From Planctomycetota bacterium (GTDB lineage Bacteria; Planctomycetota; UBA1135; GCA-002686595), in NCBI GenBank assembly GCA_029259635.1, contig JAJDEU010000058.1:1-64000 (forward strand): 64,000 bases of DNA. The letters are read 5' to 3'. The notes beneath the pieces were generated by a model. It did no database searches. It was given only the letters and a program-made list of their open reading frames with translations, and was not told the DNA's origin. Positions 27,733 to 36,673 of the stretch are shown here, piece by piece (position 1 is the first letter of the stretch; each line of letters starts with the position of its first letter). The position numbers were made by a program, and so were the translations under genes.

Positions 27733-27851
27733 GTAAACGTGATTCTCGTTAATGAAGAGGGAACTCCGCTAGCCCCCACCTCGGTCTTTTCACAACCTTC
27801 GCAGTGAAGGTAACCTGAGAGCTGGTAGCAAAAAACGCTCGTCCCGAACGG

Positions 27852-28211
27852 CTAGGATCCGCTGGGCGTAGGTGGCCCCGCTCGGCCCATCAGTTGTTCA
27901 TCGGGGATGACGAGCCGTTCGACCGCTTGACCGCCGACGATATGGGATTCGATGATCTCATCGACATCCGCCTCCGTCACTCCGCCGTACCAAACGGCTT
28001 CGGGGTAGACGACCATTGTTACGCCCCGCGCGCATTGGTCGAGACAACCGGAGGAATTAGCACGGACGATGCGCTTGTAACCGAGGGCATAGAGCTTCCT
28101 TTTAAAGGCCTTTGCCACGGCAACGCCAGCTTTCGTGGCGCAGCAACCGCGTGCGTCGGAACCCGCGCGCTCGTTCGTGCAGATGAAGAGATGTCGTTCG
28201 AACTTTGCCAT
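27852..28211 (-). CDS. Thioredoxin-like [2Fe-2S] ferredoxin
   Basis: A 119-residue electron-transfer protein of the thioredoxin-fold 2Fe-2S family (as in NuoE C-terminal domains and Shethna-type ferredoxins). The four cluster cysteines fit C11, C23 (with C24 beside it), C56 and C60 in the patterns FICTNERAG...GCC and SSGCLDQCARG. The C-terminal half, MVVYPEAVWYGGVTEADVDEI, is highly typical of the family. It follows the acyl-CoA dehydrogenase gene after 3 nt and so probably belongs to that operon, perhaps as electron carrier for an oxygenase or reductase. Confidence 0.88.
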   Translation of the reverse strand: MAKFERHLFICTNERAGSDARGCCATKAGVAVAKAFKRKLYALGYKRIVRANSSGCLDQCARGVTMVVYPEAVWYGGVTEADVDEIIESHIVGGQAVERLVIPDEQLMGRAGPPTPSGS

Positions 28212-28214
28212 GAA

Positions 28215-29354
28215 CTAGCGCCTGCCTCCGAGCACGTCCTTGGCGATGATCAACTTTTGAATCTCGCTGGTACCTTCGTAGATTCGGAGCGCCCGGACAT
28301 CGCGATAGAGATGTTCGACAACCGAACCCCGCTTTACGCCGAGTCCTCCGAAGTGCTGAACGGCGCGGTCGCAGATGTAGCCCGCGGTCTCAGTCGCATA
28401 GAGCTTCGCGCGAGCCACGGAGCGTTCGCTCAGCTCGCCACAGTCGACGGAAGTCGCCGCCTCCTCGACCAAGAGTTGCGCCGCGCGCAACCGCGTATCC
28501 ATCTCCGCCAGATCGAACCGAAGAGCCTGAAAGGTCGCGAGCGGGCGCCCGAACTGCTCGCGCTCGAGCAGCCGATCGCATGATTCGTCGAGCGCGCGAC
28601 GCGCAAACCCATTCGCCGCTGCGGCCACCGATGTCCGGAAACGCCCCAGCGTGCCGAATGCCAGCGTGAGTCCGTCGCCTTCTTCGCCGAGCAGGTTGCC
28701 CTCGCTGATCTCGACGTCTTCAAAGAAGAGATCGCCGATCGGGTGCGGCGACATCACTTCGAAGTTCTCCGTTCTCAATCCTTCGACTCCAGATGGCACG
28801 ACAAACATCGACAAGCCGTCGGCATCGCCGATCTCACCGGAAGTGCGCGCGAGCACGGTGTAGAAGTCCGCCAGGCCGGCGTTCGAAATGAAGGTCTTGC
28901 TGCCGTTCAGGATCCAACCCGTCTCGCTGCGCCGCGCATTGGTCGCGACCTGGGCAACGTTGGATCCAGCTCCGGTCTCCGTCAACGCGAAGGCCGCGAT
29001 GAGCTCGCCTTTCGCAACGGCGGGCAGCAGCTCCGCACGCAGCGCTTCCGATCCTCCGAGCGCTACGGGAAAGGACCCGAGTCCCTGCATAACGAACATG
29101 ACGTCGAGCATCGCCGAGTGATAGGCGAGCTCGTCGCGCACGCGGGAGAGCGCGCGAACCGAGACCAAATCGGCCTCACAGAGTTCGCCTGTATCCGCTC
29201 CCCCATCGCGCTCGGGAACCGTCCAAGCGAGCAATCCTTCGTCAGCCAAAAGCGCGAGCGCCGCGTGCGCCGCCGCGCCCTCGTCCAAACCCGCAAGCGT
29301 AGGCGTCCCCTGGGATGCGAACTCGCGCACCTCATCAATTAACCAATCCAACAT
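28215..29354 (-). CDS. Acyl-CoA dehydrogenase family protein
   Basis: A 379-residue FAD-dependent dehydrogenase introducing a C2-C3 double bond into an acyl-CoA. Family signatures are AFALTETGAGSN, GSKTFISNAG, FGRPLATFQALRFDLAEM and the C-terminal IYEGTSEIQKLIIAKDVLG, in which E360 is at the catalytic-base position used in medium/short-chain members. Sequence alone does not give chain or ring specificity. It is packed between enoyl-CoA hydratase (3 nt upstream) and the ferredoxin gene (3 nt downstream). Confidence 0.92.
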   Translation of the reverse strand: MLDWLIDEVREFASQGTPTLAGLDEGAAAHAALALLADEGLLAWTVPERDGGADTGELCEADLVSVRALSRVRDELAYHSAMLDVMFVMQGLGSFPVALGGSEALRAELLPAVAKGELIAAFALTETGAGSNVAQVATNARRSETGWILNGSKTFISNAGLADFYTVLARTSGEIGDADGLSMFVVPSGVEGLRTENFEVMSPHPIGDLFFEDVEISEGNLLGEEGDGLTLAFGTLGRFRTSVAAAANGFARRALDESCDRLLEREQFGRPLATFQALRFDLAEMDTRLRAAQLLVEEAATSVDCGELSERSVARAKLYATETAGYICDRAVQHFGGLGVKRGSVVEHLYRDVRALRIYEGTSEIQKLIIAKDVLGGRR

Positions 29355-29357
29355 TGC

Positions 29358-30167
29358 TTAACTCCTGGTAGCTCCGCTTCGGCGAAAGTCCGGCGCGCGT
29401 TTCTCCATCCCCGCATCGAAGGCTTCGCGATAATCGGGGTGTCGCATGCACTCGCCCTGAATCCAGCCTTCAGCCTGCATGGCTTCGGCGAGCGTCATGC
29501 TGGCCTCCGCGTTCAACATTCGTTTCGTGATCGCGATGCCATAGCCCGGTCCATCGGCGAGTAGTTTGGCGGTCGCCGCGGCCTCCGCTTCCAGTTCCGG
29601 TGCGCCCACGACCCGGTTGTAGAGCCCGATCGTCGCCGCGCGATTGGCGTCGATGAACTCACCACACATCAAGAGTTCGCTCGCATGACCGAGTCCGACG
29701 ATGCGAGGCAACAGCCAAGCTGCGCCCATGTCCGCGCCGGATAGCCCCACCTTGGTAAACAGAAACGCGATCTTTGCCGTGTCCGCCGCGATCCGAATAT
29801 CCGAGGCCGCGGCCATCACCGCACCCGCACCGCAAACCAAACCGTTGAGCGCGGCCACGATCGGCTTCTCTACCAGGCGCATATTCTCGATCAAATCGCA
29901 GGTCATGCGCGTGAACGCGAAGAGCTCTTTGTCGGGCACGTCGAAGAGCTTGCCGATAATGTCTTTGACGTCACCCCCGGAACAAAAAGCGCGTCCCGTT
30001 CCCGTGAGAATGATCGAGCGAACGGAGTCGCGTTCACCGAGCGCTGGAAAAAAATCGCGCAGCTCGGCGTAGGAATCGAAAGTCAGAGCGTTGAGTCGGT
30101 CGGGGCGATCCAAGCGGATCGTGGCGACACCGTCGACTTCCTGATAGCTAAAGTGCTTCGGGTTCAT
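29358..30167 (-). CDS. Enoyl-CoA hydratase/isomerase family protein
   Basis: A 269-residue crotonase-fold enzyme acting on an enoyl-CoA. The oxyanion-hole segments FCSGGDVKD and LVCGAGAVMAAASDIRIAA are present, followed by KVGLSGADMGAAWLLPRIVG. The usual second glutamate in the GLVPDxG segment is not obvious (SGADMG), so the reaction may be isomerisation, ring hydrolysis or hydration. It is the first gene of the tight trio ECH / acyl-CoA dehydrogenase / ferredoxin. Confidence 0.9.
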   Translation of the reverse strand: MNPKHFSYQEVDGVATIRLDRPDRLNALTFDSYAELRDFFPALGERDSVRSIILTGTGRAFCSGGDVKDIIGKLFDVPDKELFAFTRMTCDLIENMRLVEKPIVAALNGLVCGAGAVMAAASDIRIAADTAKIAFLFTKVGLSGADMGAAWLLPRIVGLGHASELLMCGEFIDANRAATIGLYNRVVGAPELEAEAAATAKLLADGPGYGIAITKRMLNAEASMTLAEAMQAEGWIQGECMRHPDYREAFDAGMEKRAPDFRRSGATRS

Positions 30168-30243
30168 GGCGCTCAGAATAGCGGAGGAGAGCTCGAGAGG
30201 ACATCGAGTCTCATTGACTCCTGCGCGGCAATTGCCGTTCGGG

Positions 30244-30648
30244 CTACTTTGCCGGCACGAATGCGGTCGCCTCGATCTCGAGGAGCGCGCCTTCTTCGAG
30301 CAAGCCCGCGACGCGGACGAGCGACATAGCCGGGTAGTGACGCCCTATAATCTGGCGATAGGCCGCGCCGATTTCCTTGAGCGAGTCGTTATAGGGCTGC
30401 GTATCGAGGACGTAGACCGTCAATCGAACGATGTGCTCGGGTCGACCGCCGCCAGCCTCAACAACCGCCGCCACGTTCGCGAGCGCTTGTTCAAACTGCT
30501 TGGGAAAACTGATCCCGCCGACGATCTCTTGGCGTTCATTCCAAGCGACCTGGCCGGCGATGTAGAGCGTCCGTCCCGGCCCCTCCACGGAGACGCCGTT
30601 GCTATAGCCCTTGGGAGCATCCCAACCACTCGGATGAAGTACTTTCAT
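30244..30648 (-). CDS. RidA family protein lacking the canonical deaminase arginine
   Basis: A 134-residue YjgF/YER057c/UK114 trimer-forming protein. Family members hydrolyse enamine/imine intermediates to ketones and ammonia. Recognisable parts are LYIAGQVAWN, QFEQALANVAAVVEAGG, VRLTVYVLD and the terminal LEIEATAFV. In E. coli RidA the catalytic Arg105 lies in PARSCVEV; here the same segment reads PAMSLVRV, so that arginine is a methionine. It may therefore have a different activity or be a pathway-specific Rid subgroup. It lies between the SDR and enoyl-CoA hydratase genes, with gaps of 88 and 76 bp. Confidence 0.88.
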   Translation of the reverse strand: MKVLHPSGWDAPKGYSNGVSVEGPGRTLYIAGQVAWNERQEIVGGISFPKQFEQALANVAAVVEAGGGRPEHIVRLTVYVLDTQPYNDSLKEIGAAYRQIIGRHYPAMSLVRVAGLLEEGALLEIEATAFVPAK

Positions 30649-30736
30649 TACGCATCGAGCTTAGCCTTCACGTCGCGCTTCGGCACTGGGCAAAAGACTC
30701 AATCGGGCGAATCCTTAACCCACGAGCTAGCCCGGG

Positions 30737-31507
30737 TTATTCATGACCATCTAGCTCCACGATGAGCTCTTCGTGCTCACCGCTCAGACAAGCGAGCACT
30801 GCGGCCGCGACCTCTTCGGGAGAAACGAGCCGTCCGCCCGGGTTTTGAGCAGCAAAGAACTCGCGCGCCTCCGCCTCGCTCTTTCCTGTCTTCTCGACGA
30901 GCCGCTGAACCGAATCCGCCAACATGGGCGAGTCGACATAGTGCGGACAGATCGCGTGAACGCCGATGCCTTTCGATTTCAGTTCGACTGCCGCCGCGCG
31001 GCTCCATCCCAGGAGCGCATGTTTTGACGCACAGTACGCGGAAACGTAGGCGTAGCCTTCGAGCGCCGCAGAAGACGCGACATTGATGATCTTGCCGCCT
31101 TTCCGCTCGAGCATGTCAGGGAGCAGCGCTTCCGCAACTCGCCGCGCTCCGTGAAAGTTAACGCGCATGTGCGACTCGAACAGATCTCCGTTATCGTTCT
31201 GACTCTCGAGTAGCGGCGCGCTGACCGCGATGCCGGCGTTGTTGACGAGCGCCTCGATCGGCCCGGCCTCGGCAGAGAACTCAAGGGCTTGACGAACCCC
31301 GGCCCGGATCGACTCCGGATCCGCGACATCCATCGTCACGGCAAGCGCTTGCCGTTCAGAGGAGTCCTCGAGCTCACGCGCGATCGCCTCCATCCCGGAT
31401 CTCGTTCGAGCAGCCAGAACGACATTCCAACCCGCCCGTGCACACTCTCGTGCGATCGCCGCTCCGATTCCACGACTCGCTCCTGTCACCAACACCGTTC
31501 GACTCAT
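30737..31507 (-). CDS. Short-chain dehydrogenase/reductase
   Basis: A 256-residue NAD(P)-dependent oxidoreductase. The ATG at 31507 gives the expected N-terminus directly before TGASRGIG (8-15); a longer frame to 31570 is not conserved. NNAG (89-92), the active-site serine in INVASSAALEG and the YxxxK pair Y158/K162 complete the classical SDR site. It resembles 3-hydroxybutyrate or 3-hydroxyacyl-CoA dehydrogenases in overall sequence. Its position beside RidA, enoyl-CoA hydratase and acyl-CoA dehydrogenase suggests that it oxidises a 3-hydroxyacyl-CoA intermediate. Confidence 0.9.
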   Translation of the reverse strand: MSRTVLVTGASRGIGAAIARECARAGWNVVLAARTRSGMEAIARELEDSSERQALAVTMDVADPESIRAGVRQALEFSAEAGPIEALVNNAGIAVSAPLLESQNDNGDLFESHMRVNFHGARRVAEALLPDMLERKGGKIINVASSAALEGYAYVSAYCASKHALLGWSRAAAVELKSKGIGVHAICPHYVDSPMLADSVQRLVEKTGKSEAEAREFFAAQNPGGRLVSPEEVAAAVLACLSGEHEELIVELDGHE

Positions 31508-31595
31508 AGCGGAGAGTTTGGCGGTCCGGCGCCGTCGGTTCCAGAAGGATCCGGCGCCCTCTCGCTGCACGCGTTAGCATGCGCGACGAAGTTCC

Positions 31596-33065
31596 ATGCC
31601 CAATCACCTCATTCCCGATGCACGCTGGCCATCCCAAGCCGAAGCCAAGACGGCCAAGCTCTTCAGCCCGATTCGAATCGGCGCTATCGAAGCGCTCCGT
31701 CGCACCTGGGTTCCGGCCATGGTGCCCTGGCGGTCCAACGAAGAGGGTGCCGTCACCCCCGACGTCCTCGATTGGTACGGACGTTTTGCGGATGGCAAGC
31801 CTGGAGTTCTGGTCGTCGAAGCCACCGGCATCCGCGATATTCCAAGCGGGCCTCTGCTTCGAATCGGAGACGATCGCTTTATTCCGGGCCTGAAAGAACT
31901 GGTCGAGACGGTTCGCGAGCGATCTGAAGGCGAGACGCGGCTCTTCATTCAGATCTTGGACTTCTTAACGATTCGCAGACGCCCGACGAGAGAGAAGTTT
32001 TTCGAGCGCTTCCTCGTTCTCGACGAGCGCCATCGAGAACGACTTCGCGACATGTCCCAGCTCGGTCTCACCGCCGATTCGCACGATGCCAATTTTCGGG
32101 CCGCCCTCCTCGGCCTTTCAGAGGACGAGCTCTCGCGCGTCCTATCGTCGCGTGAACGAAGCGACCTCAACCACGGCTATCGCGAGCGAGTAACCGACCT
32201 CGAACTGCCGCACATCGCGGAGCTGCCCGAAGTGCTTCCCGGGCTGTTCGGAGACGCGGCGGTTCGAGCTCGCGAGGCTGGCTTTGACGGCGTCGAGCTC
32301 CACTACGCCCACGCCTACACCATGGCCTCCTTCCTCTCGCGGACGAATCAGCGCGACGACGGCTACGGCGGCGGGTTGGAGCAGCGCGTCCGACTGCCGC
32401 TCGAGGTCTTTGATCGGGTGCGCTCTCTTGTTGGACCAGACCTCACCGTCGGTTCGCGATTCTTGTCCGACGAGATCATCGAAGGCGGAAGCCGTGTCGA
32501 GGATGCCGCCTACTTCGCCGAGCGTTTCGCGGAGCGGGGAATGGACTTCCTCTCGATCTCTCGTGGCGGGAAGTTCGACGACGCCAAGCAGCCCAAGGTC
32601 GGGGAAGCGGCTTATCCCTACACGGGACCGAGCGGTCACGAGTGCATGCCCAGCATTCGAATCGACGAGGGCAGCCCCTTCGGACGAAACCTCGAAGCGA
32701 CCTCCATCATTCGCGCACGCGTCCGTGCGGCCGGTCACTCAACGCCCGTCGTAGCCGCGGGCGGCTTCAACAACTTCGATCTCGCCGAAAGCGCACTGGC
32801 CAGCGGAGACTGCGACGTGGTTGCCGCTGCTCGCCAATCGCTCGCCGATCCCGATTGGTTTCGAAAGATGGAGGCCGGGCGCGGTTCCGAGATTCGGCGG
32901 TGCGTCTTTACAAACTACTGCGAGGGTCTGGATCAAAAGCACAAGCAGGTCACGTGTCAGCTCTGGGATCGAGACTTCGAGCAACCCGATCCGCTCCAGC
33001 CCGCGGGCTCTTCTGTGCGAAGGAGCAGCGATGGAAAGCGACGACTCGTGCCCCCGTCGAGCTAG
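31596..33065 (+). CDS. NADH:flavin oxidoreductase (Old Yellow Enzyme family)
   Basis: A 489-residue FMN-dependent ene-reductase. The TIM-barrel start LFSPIRIGAIEALRRTW, the active-site region GVELHYAHAYTMASFLSRTN and the YGGGLEQR segment match the OYE family, and AAGGFNNFDLAE plus AAARQSLADPDW form the FMN phosphate site. A cysteine-bearing C-terminal stretch (RRCVFTNYCEGLDQ...VTCQLWD) follows. The same type of domain forms the C-terminal half of the bifunctional 2-aminobenzoyl-CoA/salicylyl-CoA hydroxylase-oxidoreductases, but here no flavin monooxygenase domain is attached. It is divergent from the SDR gene across 88 bp, so both may share a control region. Confidence 0.87.
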   Translation: MPNHLIPDARWPSQAEAKTAKLFSPIRIGAIEALRRTWVPAMVPWRSNEEGAVTPDVLDWYGRFADGKPGVLVVEATGIRDIPSGPLLRIGDDRFIPGLKELVETVRERSEGETRLFIQILDFLTIRRRPTREKFFERFLVLDERHRERLRDMSQLGLTADSHDANFRAALLGLSEDELSRVLSSRERSDLNHGYRERVTDLELPHIAELPEVLPGLFGDAAVRAREAGFDGVELHYAHAYTMASFLSRTNQRDDGYGGGLEQRVRLPLEVFDRVRSLVGPDLTVGSRFLSDEIIEGGSRVEDAAYFAERFAERGMDFLSISRGGKFDDAKQPKVGEAAYPYTGPSGHECMPSIRIDEGSPFGRNLEATSIIRARVRAAGHSTPVVAAGGFNNFDLAESALASGDCDVVAAARQSLADPDWFRKMEAGRGSEIRRCVFTNYCEGLDQKHKQVTCQLWDRDFEQPDPLQPAGSSVRRSSDGKRRLVPPSS

Positions 33066-33356
33066 GATTCCGGGATCTTGAAGGCAGCCCCCATCGCGAA
33101 CGGTGAGGCTCGGAGGCTGGGAAAAGAATGCCGGGCCGAGGTGCCAAATAGGGCTCTTGAATGCGGCTGTAAAGGGCGCGAGAGCCGACTGACCGGAGCC
33201 TGACATGATGCCATCGTGATATGATGGTATCTTTGAGTAATAGGTAACCCCGCGCAGGCCTCGCCTAGTAGTTGTGCGCAGATCGCCCCTATTTCCGCCG
33301 CTGTTCACAGAGTAGCGCCACCACCTACTCCCTCTTTGAGACCTCCGTATCACTCA
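33066..33356. other. Intergenic region with a hairpin
   Basis: About 290 bp without a recognisable gene separate the OYE gene from the secreted esterase-like gene. A 9-bp hairpin (GATGCCATC / GATGGTATC, one G-T, 33207-33231) followed by TTTGAG could be a weak terminator for the oxidoreductase. The rest should hold the promoter of the next gene; nothing else stands out. Confidence 0.35.
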
Positions 33357-35792
33357 ATGCAGCCACCTCCGTTTCCCGAGGGACGCTCCTGCCCCGAGCG
33401 GACAGACCTCGCTCCGATCAGGTCCGCGAACCTGATCTCTTTTTTTCGAGCCGAACCTGGCAAGGGTCATGCACTCGATTGCCTGGGAACTCGGCTCCAA
33501 AGCTGGCTCGCGCCCCTCGCGCTCATCCTCTTACTGATCCCGTCCGTCGCGTCCGCACAACAGGCGCCGGTCGAACACCTCACGCCAGTCCTCCCGCTTC
33601 TCCCGGGTCAGCCCACGGAAGTTACCGCCGAATGTTTTAGCGGGCAGGTGTTCATCACCTGGCGTGAAAATCTAGCGCTGAAGGGGGAATCGTATCGCGT
33701 CTATAGATCGACGAAACGAATCACAGCCAGAACGCTCGGCGGCGCGCAATTCCTCTACGAAGTTCCGGAGGGCAGCTCGACCTTTTGGTCGGAGTACGTT
33801 CCGTGCGGCACTGGGTGTGCGGACTCCGCCGACACATGGGAGCCGAGATTTTCCGCGACGATGCCGATTCCAACGGGCGCGGCAGACCAAGGAGTACCGG
33901 CCGCCTTCGATCAAGGAATGCTGGTTTGGACAGTCGGGCCGGAAGATATCATCGGGGGAGCCTTCCAGTACTACTACGCAGTCACGACGGTGACGGCCTC
34001 CGGCGACGAAAACCGCCTTCTGTTCAGCGGTTTGAATCGCGCGCGCACTCAGCTCGAGACTGTGGATGCACCGAGACCGATTAAACTGAAGGAGAGCGTG
34101 ACCGGAAGCGGCGTTATCCAGCATGTCTACGTCCAGTACATGGACCTTCGAACCTGGAATCCTACGCTGCAAGCACCGAACGCCGTACACCAGGACTACG
34201 GTCAAGACCTCTCGGATCCAAGCATTGCGAACGCCATCTCGTACGCGTTCTCTTACGTCGTCCTCGAGCCGCCGTCCGCGCCGGCCGGGCCGCTTCCCGT
34301 CATCCTCAAGCTTCACCACTACTTGCGAGACATCGTCAGCGGTAAGAAGTTCAGCAGCGCTGTTTCCAACAATCAGGTCGAGTCCTACTTCGACTATCCG
34401 GCAATCGAGATTCGTCCGATCGACGTGGGCTCAACGTGGTGGTTCGGCTTCGCGGACAAGAGTTTCGATTACCGTACCTATCCGGACCGCTGCGCTGCAA
34501 TTGACGACATGGCCATCAGCAAGCCGGCGATTCGCAATTACACCGAAGCGCGTGTTCTGCGAATGCTCTACGACATCGGTCGAGACACCGATTATTGGGC
34601 GGGCAGGATTGATACGGAACGGACCTACGTCGTTGGTCACTCGATGGGAGGCGGCGGCTCACTTGCTATGGCCATTCGCTTCCCAGAAATTTTCGCAGCC
34701 GCCTATGCGACCGCTCCGGTAACCAACTTCTACAGACTCGTCGATGCGGACGCGCCCTGCGATTTTTCAGATCCGAACTTCATTAACTGCCCGCGAGGCT
34801 TGCAGGCCGAGCTCGCCTTCGATGTAGCAGCCAAGTGGGGTCCGCCAGGAGCTGGAAGCGACCCGTTTCAGCATGTGTATCCCGGGGAGTGCGAGTTCAA
34901 CAATCCCAGGGAGCATGAACAGCCGATCGTGATTGATGGGCCGGTGGGCTGGACGACTCACCTACAGGAATACGACGGTGCTCACGTCTATGACTGGCAG
35001 GATCACTTCAGGAATATCCGACTAAACCCGGCCGGGAGTATCGCACCAATCAACGTTCGTCACTCGAGTAGCGACCCCATCGTCAATTGGAAGTTTCAGG
35101 GGCGCCCCCTCTACTCGCGGCTCGACAACGCCAACCTCGCGTGGAGCGGTCTAGTCGATGACTTCATTTCTCACCTCAACCCGTACTGGTTCCTCGGGCT
35201 CTCTCCGAATTACGCCGACATCCCAAATCAAGGCCCCTTCTTCGGTCTCACGGCGGTGCTCTCCGAAACCATCCCCAGCTTCAAGCTCAATTCGGACCGA
35301 GGCGGATGGATCTTCCCCGTTCCAGCGCCGGGCATCTATTTCTACAACGCTCAACTTGTTGCGGGGATTGGCCTCGGGGACGCATTCGAATGGTCCTCAA
35401 GCTGGTTCCCCTGGGATAAGAGCCCGGTAGATAAACCCAAGCAGTGGTCGATGTCGGTTCGAACCGTCGACGGCTCCCCGCAGATCGTCGAAATCTCCCC
35501 ACGCAGGCTTCAGGCTTTTCGGGTGTACCCAGGTCAGGTCTACAACTGGACGAGCGCGCAGATCGACGGAAAGAAAGTCGAATGTGGCTGTGTCATGGCA
35601 GATGCACGGGGAGTCATCTCCATCCCCGATCTCCTCATCTCGGGAGCCGGACGACGGATAACCATTCGGCCGGGAATCGATCCCAACTGTCTTCCCTGCA
35701 TTGAGGAGCCCGGTCCCAAGTTGCCGACCTTTCCTCACCCCAAATTTCCGAACGAAGCGGTACTGACTCAGCCGATTCAGCCTCTTTTCTAG
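33357..35792 (+). CDS. Large secreted alpha/beta hydrolase (esterase/peptidase-like) with N-terminal FN3-like domain
   Basis: A protein of about 811 residues. The ATG at 33357 is the only normal start near the secretion signal, whose core LAPLALILLLIPSVASAQQ begins about 45 residues later, so the true start may be a non-ATG codon nearer that core. A fibronectin-III-like domain (CFSGQVFITWRENLALKGESYRVYRS) follows. An alpha/beta hydrolase core begins near residue 300 (PLPVILKLHHYL), with the nucleophile Ser429 in GHSMGGGG. The region after that is rich in aromatic residues and cysteines; C-terminal cysteine pairs CGC and CLPC suggest disulfides or metal binding. Probably an exported esterase, depolymerase or peptidase; the substrate is unknown. 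Confidence 0.7.
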   Translation: MQPPPFPEGRSCPERTDLAPIRSANLISFFRAEPGKGHALDCLGTRLQSWLAPLALILLLIPSVASAQQAPVEHLTPVLPLLPGQPTEVTAECFSGQVFITWRENLALKGESYRVYRSTKRITARTLGGAQFLYEVPEGSSTFWSEYVPCGTGCADSADTWEPRFSATMPIPTGAADQGVPAAFDQGMLVWTVGPEDIIGGAFQYYYAVTTVTASGDENRLLFSGLNRARTQLETVDAPRPIKLKESVTGSGVIQHVYVQYMDLRTWNPTLQAPNAVHQDYGQDLSDPSIANAISYAFSYVVLEPPSAPAGPLPVILKLHHYLRDIVSGKKFSSAVSNNQVESYFDYPAIEIRPIDVGSTWWFGFADKSFDYRTYPDRCAAIDDMAISKPAIRNYTEARVLRMLYDIGRDTDYWAGRIDTERTYVVGHSMGGGGSLAMAIRFPEIFAAAYATAPVTNFYRLVDADAPCDFSDPNFINCPRGLQAELAFDVAAKWGPPGAGSDPFQHVYPGECEFNNPREHEQPIVIDGPVGWTTHLQEYDGAHVYDWQDHFRNIRLNPAGSIAPINVRHSSSDPIVNWKFQGRPLYSRLDNANLAWSGLVDDFISHLNPYWFLGLSPNYADIPNQGPFFGLTAVLSETIPSFKLNSDRGGWIFPVPAPGIYFYNAQLVAGIGLGDAFEWSSSWFPWDKSPVDKPKQWSMSVRTVDGSPQIVEISPRRLQAFRVYPGQVYNWTSAQIDGKKVECGCVMADARGVISIPDLLISGAGRRITIRPGIDPNCLPCIEEPGPKLPTFPHPKFPNEAVLTQPIQPLF

Positions 35793-35812
35793 AGAGCAAC
35801 TCGCGCGAGAGG

Positions 35813-35989
35813 CTAGCAGTCCGTGGTGAAAGTGCTTTGCCCCATGAGCAGCGGCATTTCGGTCGGGTTGGTGCCCGGGAACGCAGTCGCAGCCAGATTT
35901 CGGCAGGCAATGGATTCAGCGAGGCTCTCGGAGGCCGAACTGGCCGGAAGGACGCCGTTCATGGAGTAAGTGACTTTTGCCACGGGCTG
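35813..35989 (-). other. In-frame extension or small ORF directly after the LuxR-type regulator's TAG stop
   Basis: On the minus strand the response-regulator gene ends with TAG followed by CAG CCC GTG, and the same frame stays open for 58 codons to a second TAG. From the GTG at 35983 it encodes 56 residues (MAKVTYSMNGVLPASS... ending QSTFTTDC) with two cysteines, one C-terminal. It is not arginine-rich like most shadow frames in this DNA. It could be a translationally coupled small protein, a stop-codon readthrough extension, or chance. An open frame of this length is not rare at this GC content. Confidence 0.3.
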
Positions 35990-36667
35990 CTAGGCCTCGG
36001 CGAGTCCCTCTCGGATGGCGTACAGCGTGAGTCCGACTCGATCGTGGATGTCGAGCTTGTTCATGATGTTTGAACAATGGTTCTCAACCGTCTTCACACT
36101 TCGGTGGATGACCGCAGCGATCTCTTTCTTCGACATTCCGCGCGCGAGGTAACGCAACACTTCGACTTCGCGTCGGGTTAGATTCGAGCTCCTCGTATGC
36201 TCGCCCACAAGCTTCACTCCATCGGTATCCACCAGGAGTCGATCGCGAACTTCAGCCGAGAAACAGACGCCGCCGTTCGCAACTTCATGGATCGCTCCCA
36301 TGAGAGCTTCTTGCGGCTCACGCTTGGTTAGATAGCCGCGAGCCTTCACGGCGAGCGCCTCTTCGACATAGTGGTCGTGATAGAAGGCGGATAAGAAGAT
36401 CACCTTGAGGTCCGGGCAAGTCTCCCGCATCTGCCGCGCCGCATCGAAGCAAATCGGCCCGGGCATATCGATGTCCATGATCACGATGTCCGGGCACTCT
36501 GTAGTCGCGAGATTCAGCGCTTCTTCTGCATCGGCAGCTTCGGCGATCACACGGAGTCCCGGCTCATTCGAGATCCCCTTTGCCAAGGCTGATCGCACCA
36601 TGGCGTGATCATCAACCAACATCACGGATACGGTATCCATCGTCGATCCTTGAGAGAGTGTTTTCAT
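35990..36667 (-). CDS. NarL/FixJ-family response regulator
   Basis: A 225-residue two-domain transcription regulator. The receiver domain has the acidic pocket D19/D20, the phospho-acceptor D65 (IVIMDIDMPG) and the conserved lysine in GYLTKR, so it can be phosphorylated. The C-terminal LuxR-type helix-turn-helix is clear (LTRREVEVLRYLARGMSKKEIA...SVKTVENHCSNIMNKL). The gene begins 6 nt after the stop of a histidine-kinase-like gene, so the two form an operon. An ATG at 36640 is an alternative start. Confidence 0.92.
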   Translation of the reverse strand: MKTLSQGSTMDTVSVMLVDDHAMVRSALAKGISNEPGLRVIAEAADAEEALNLATTECPDIVIMDIDMPGPICFDAARQMRETCPDLKVIFLSAFYHDHYVEEALAVKARGYLTKREPQEALMGAIHEVANGGVCFSAEVRDRLLVDTDGVKLVGEHTRSSNLTRREVEVLRYLARGMSKKEIAAVIHRSVKTVENHCSNIMNKLDIHDRVGLTLYAIREGLAEA

Positions 36668-36673
36668 GGGCGA

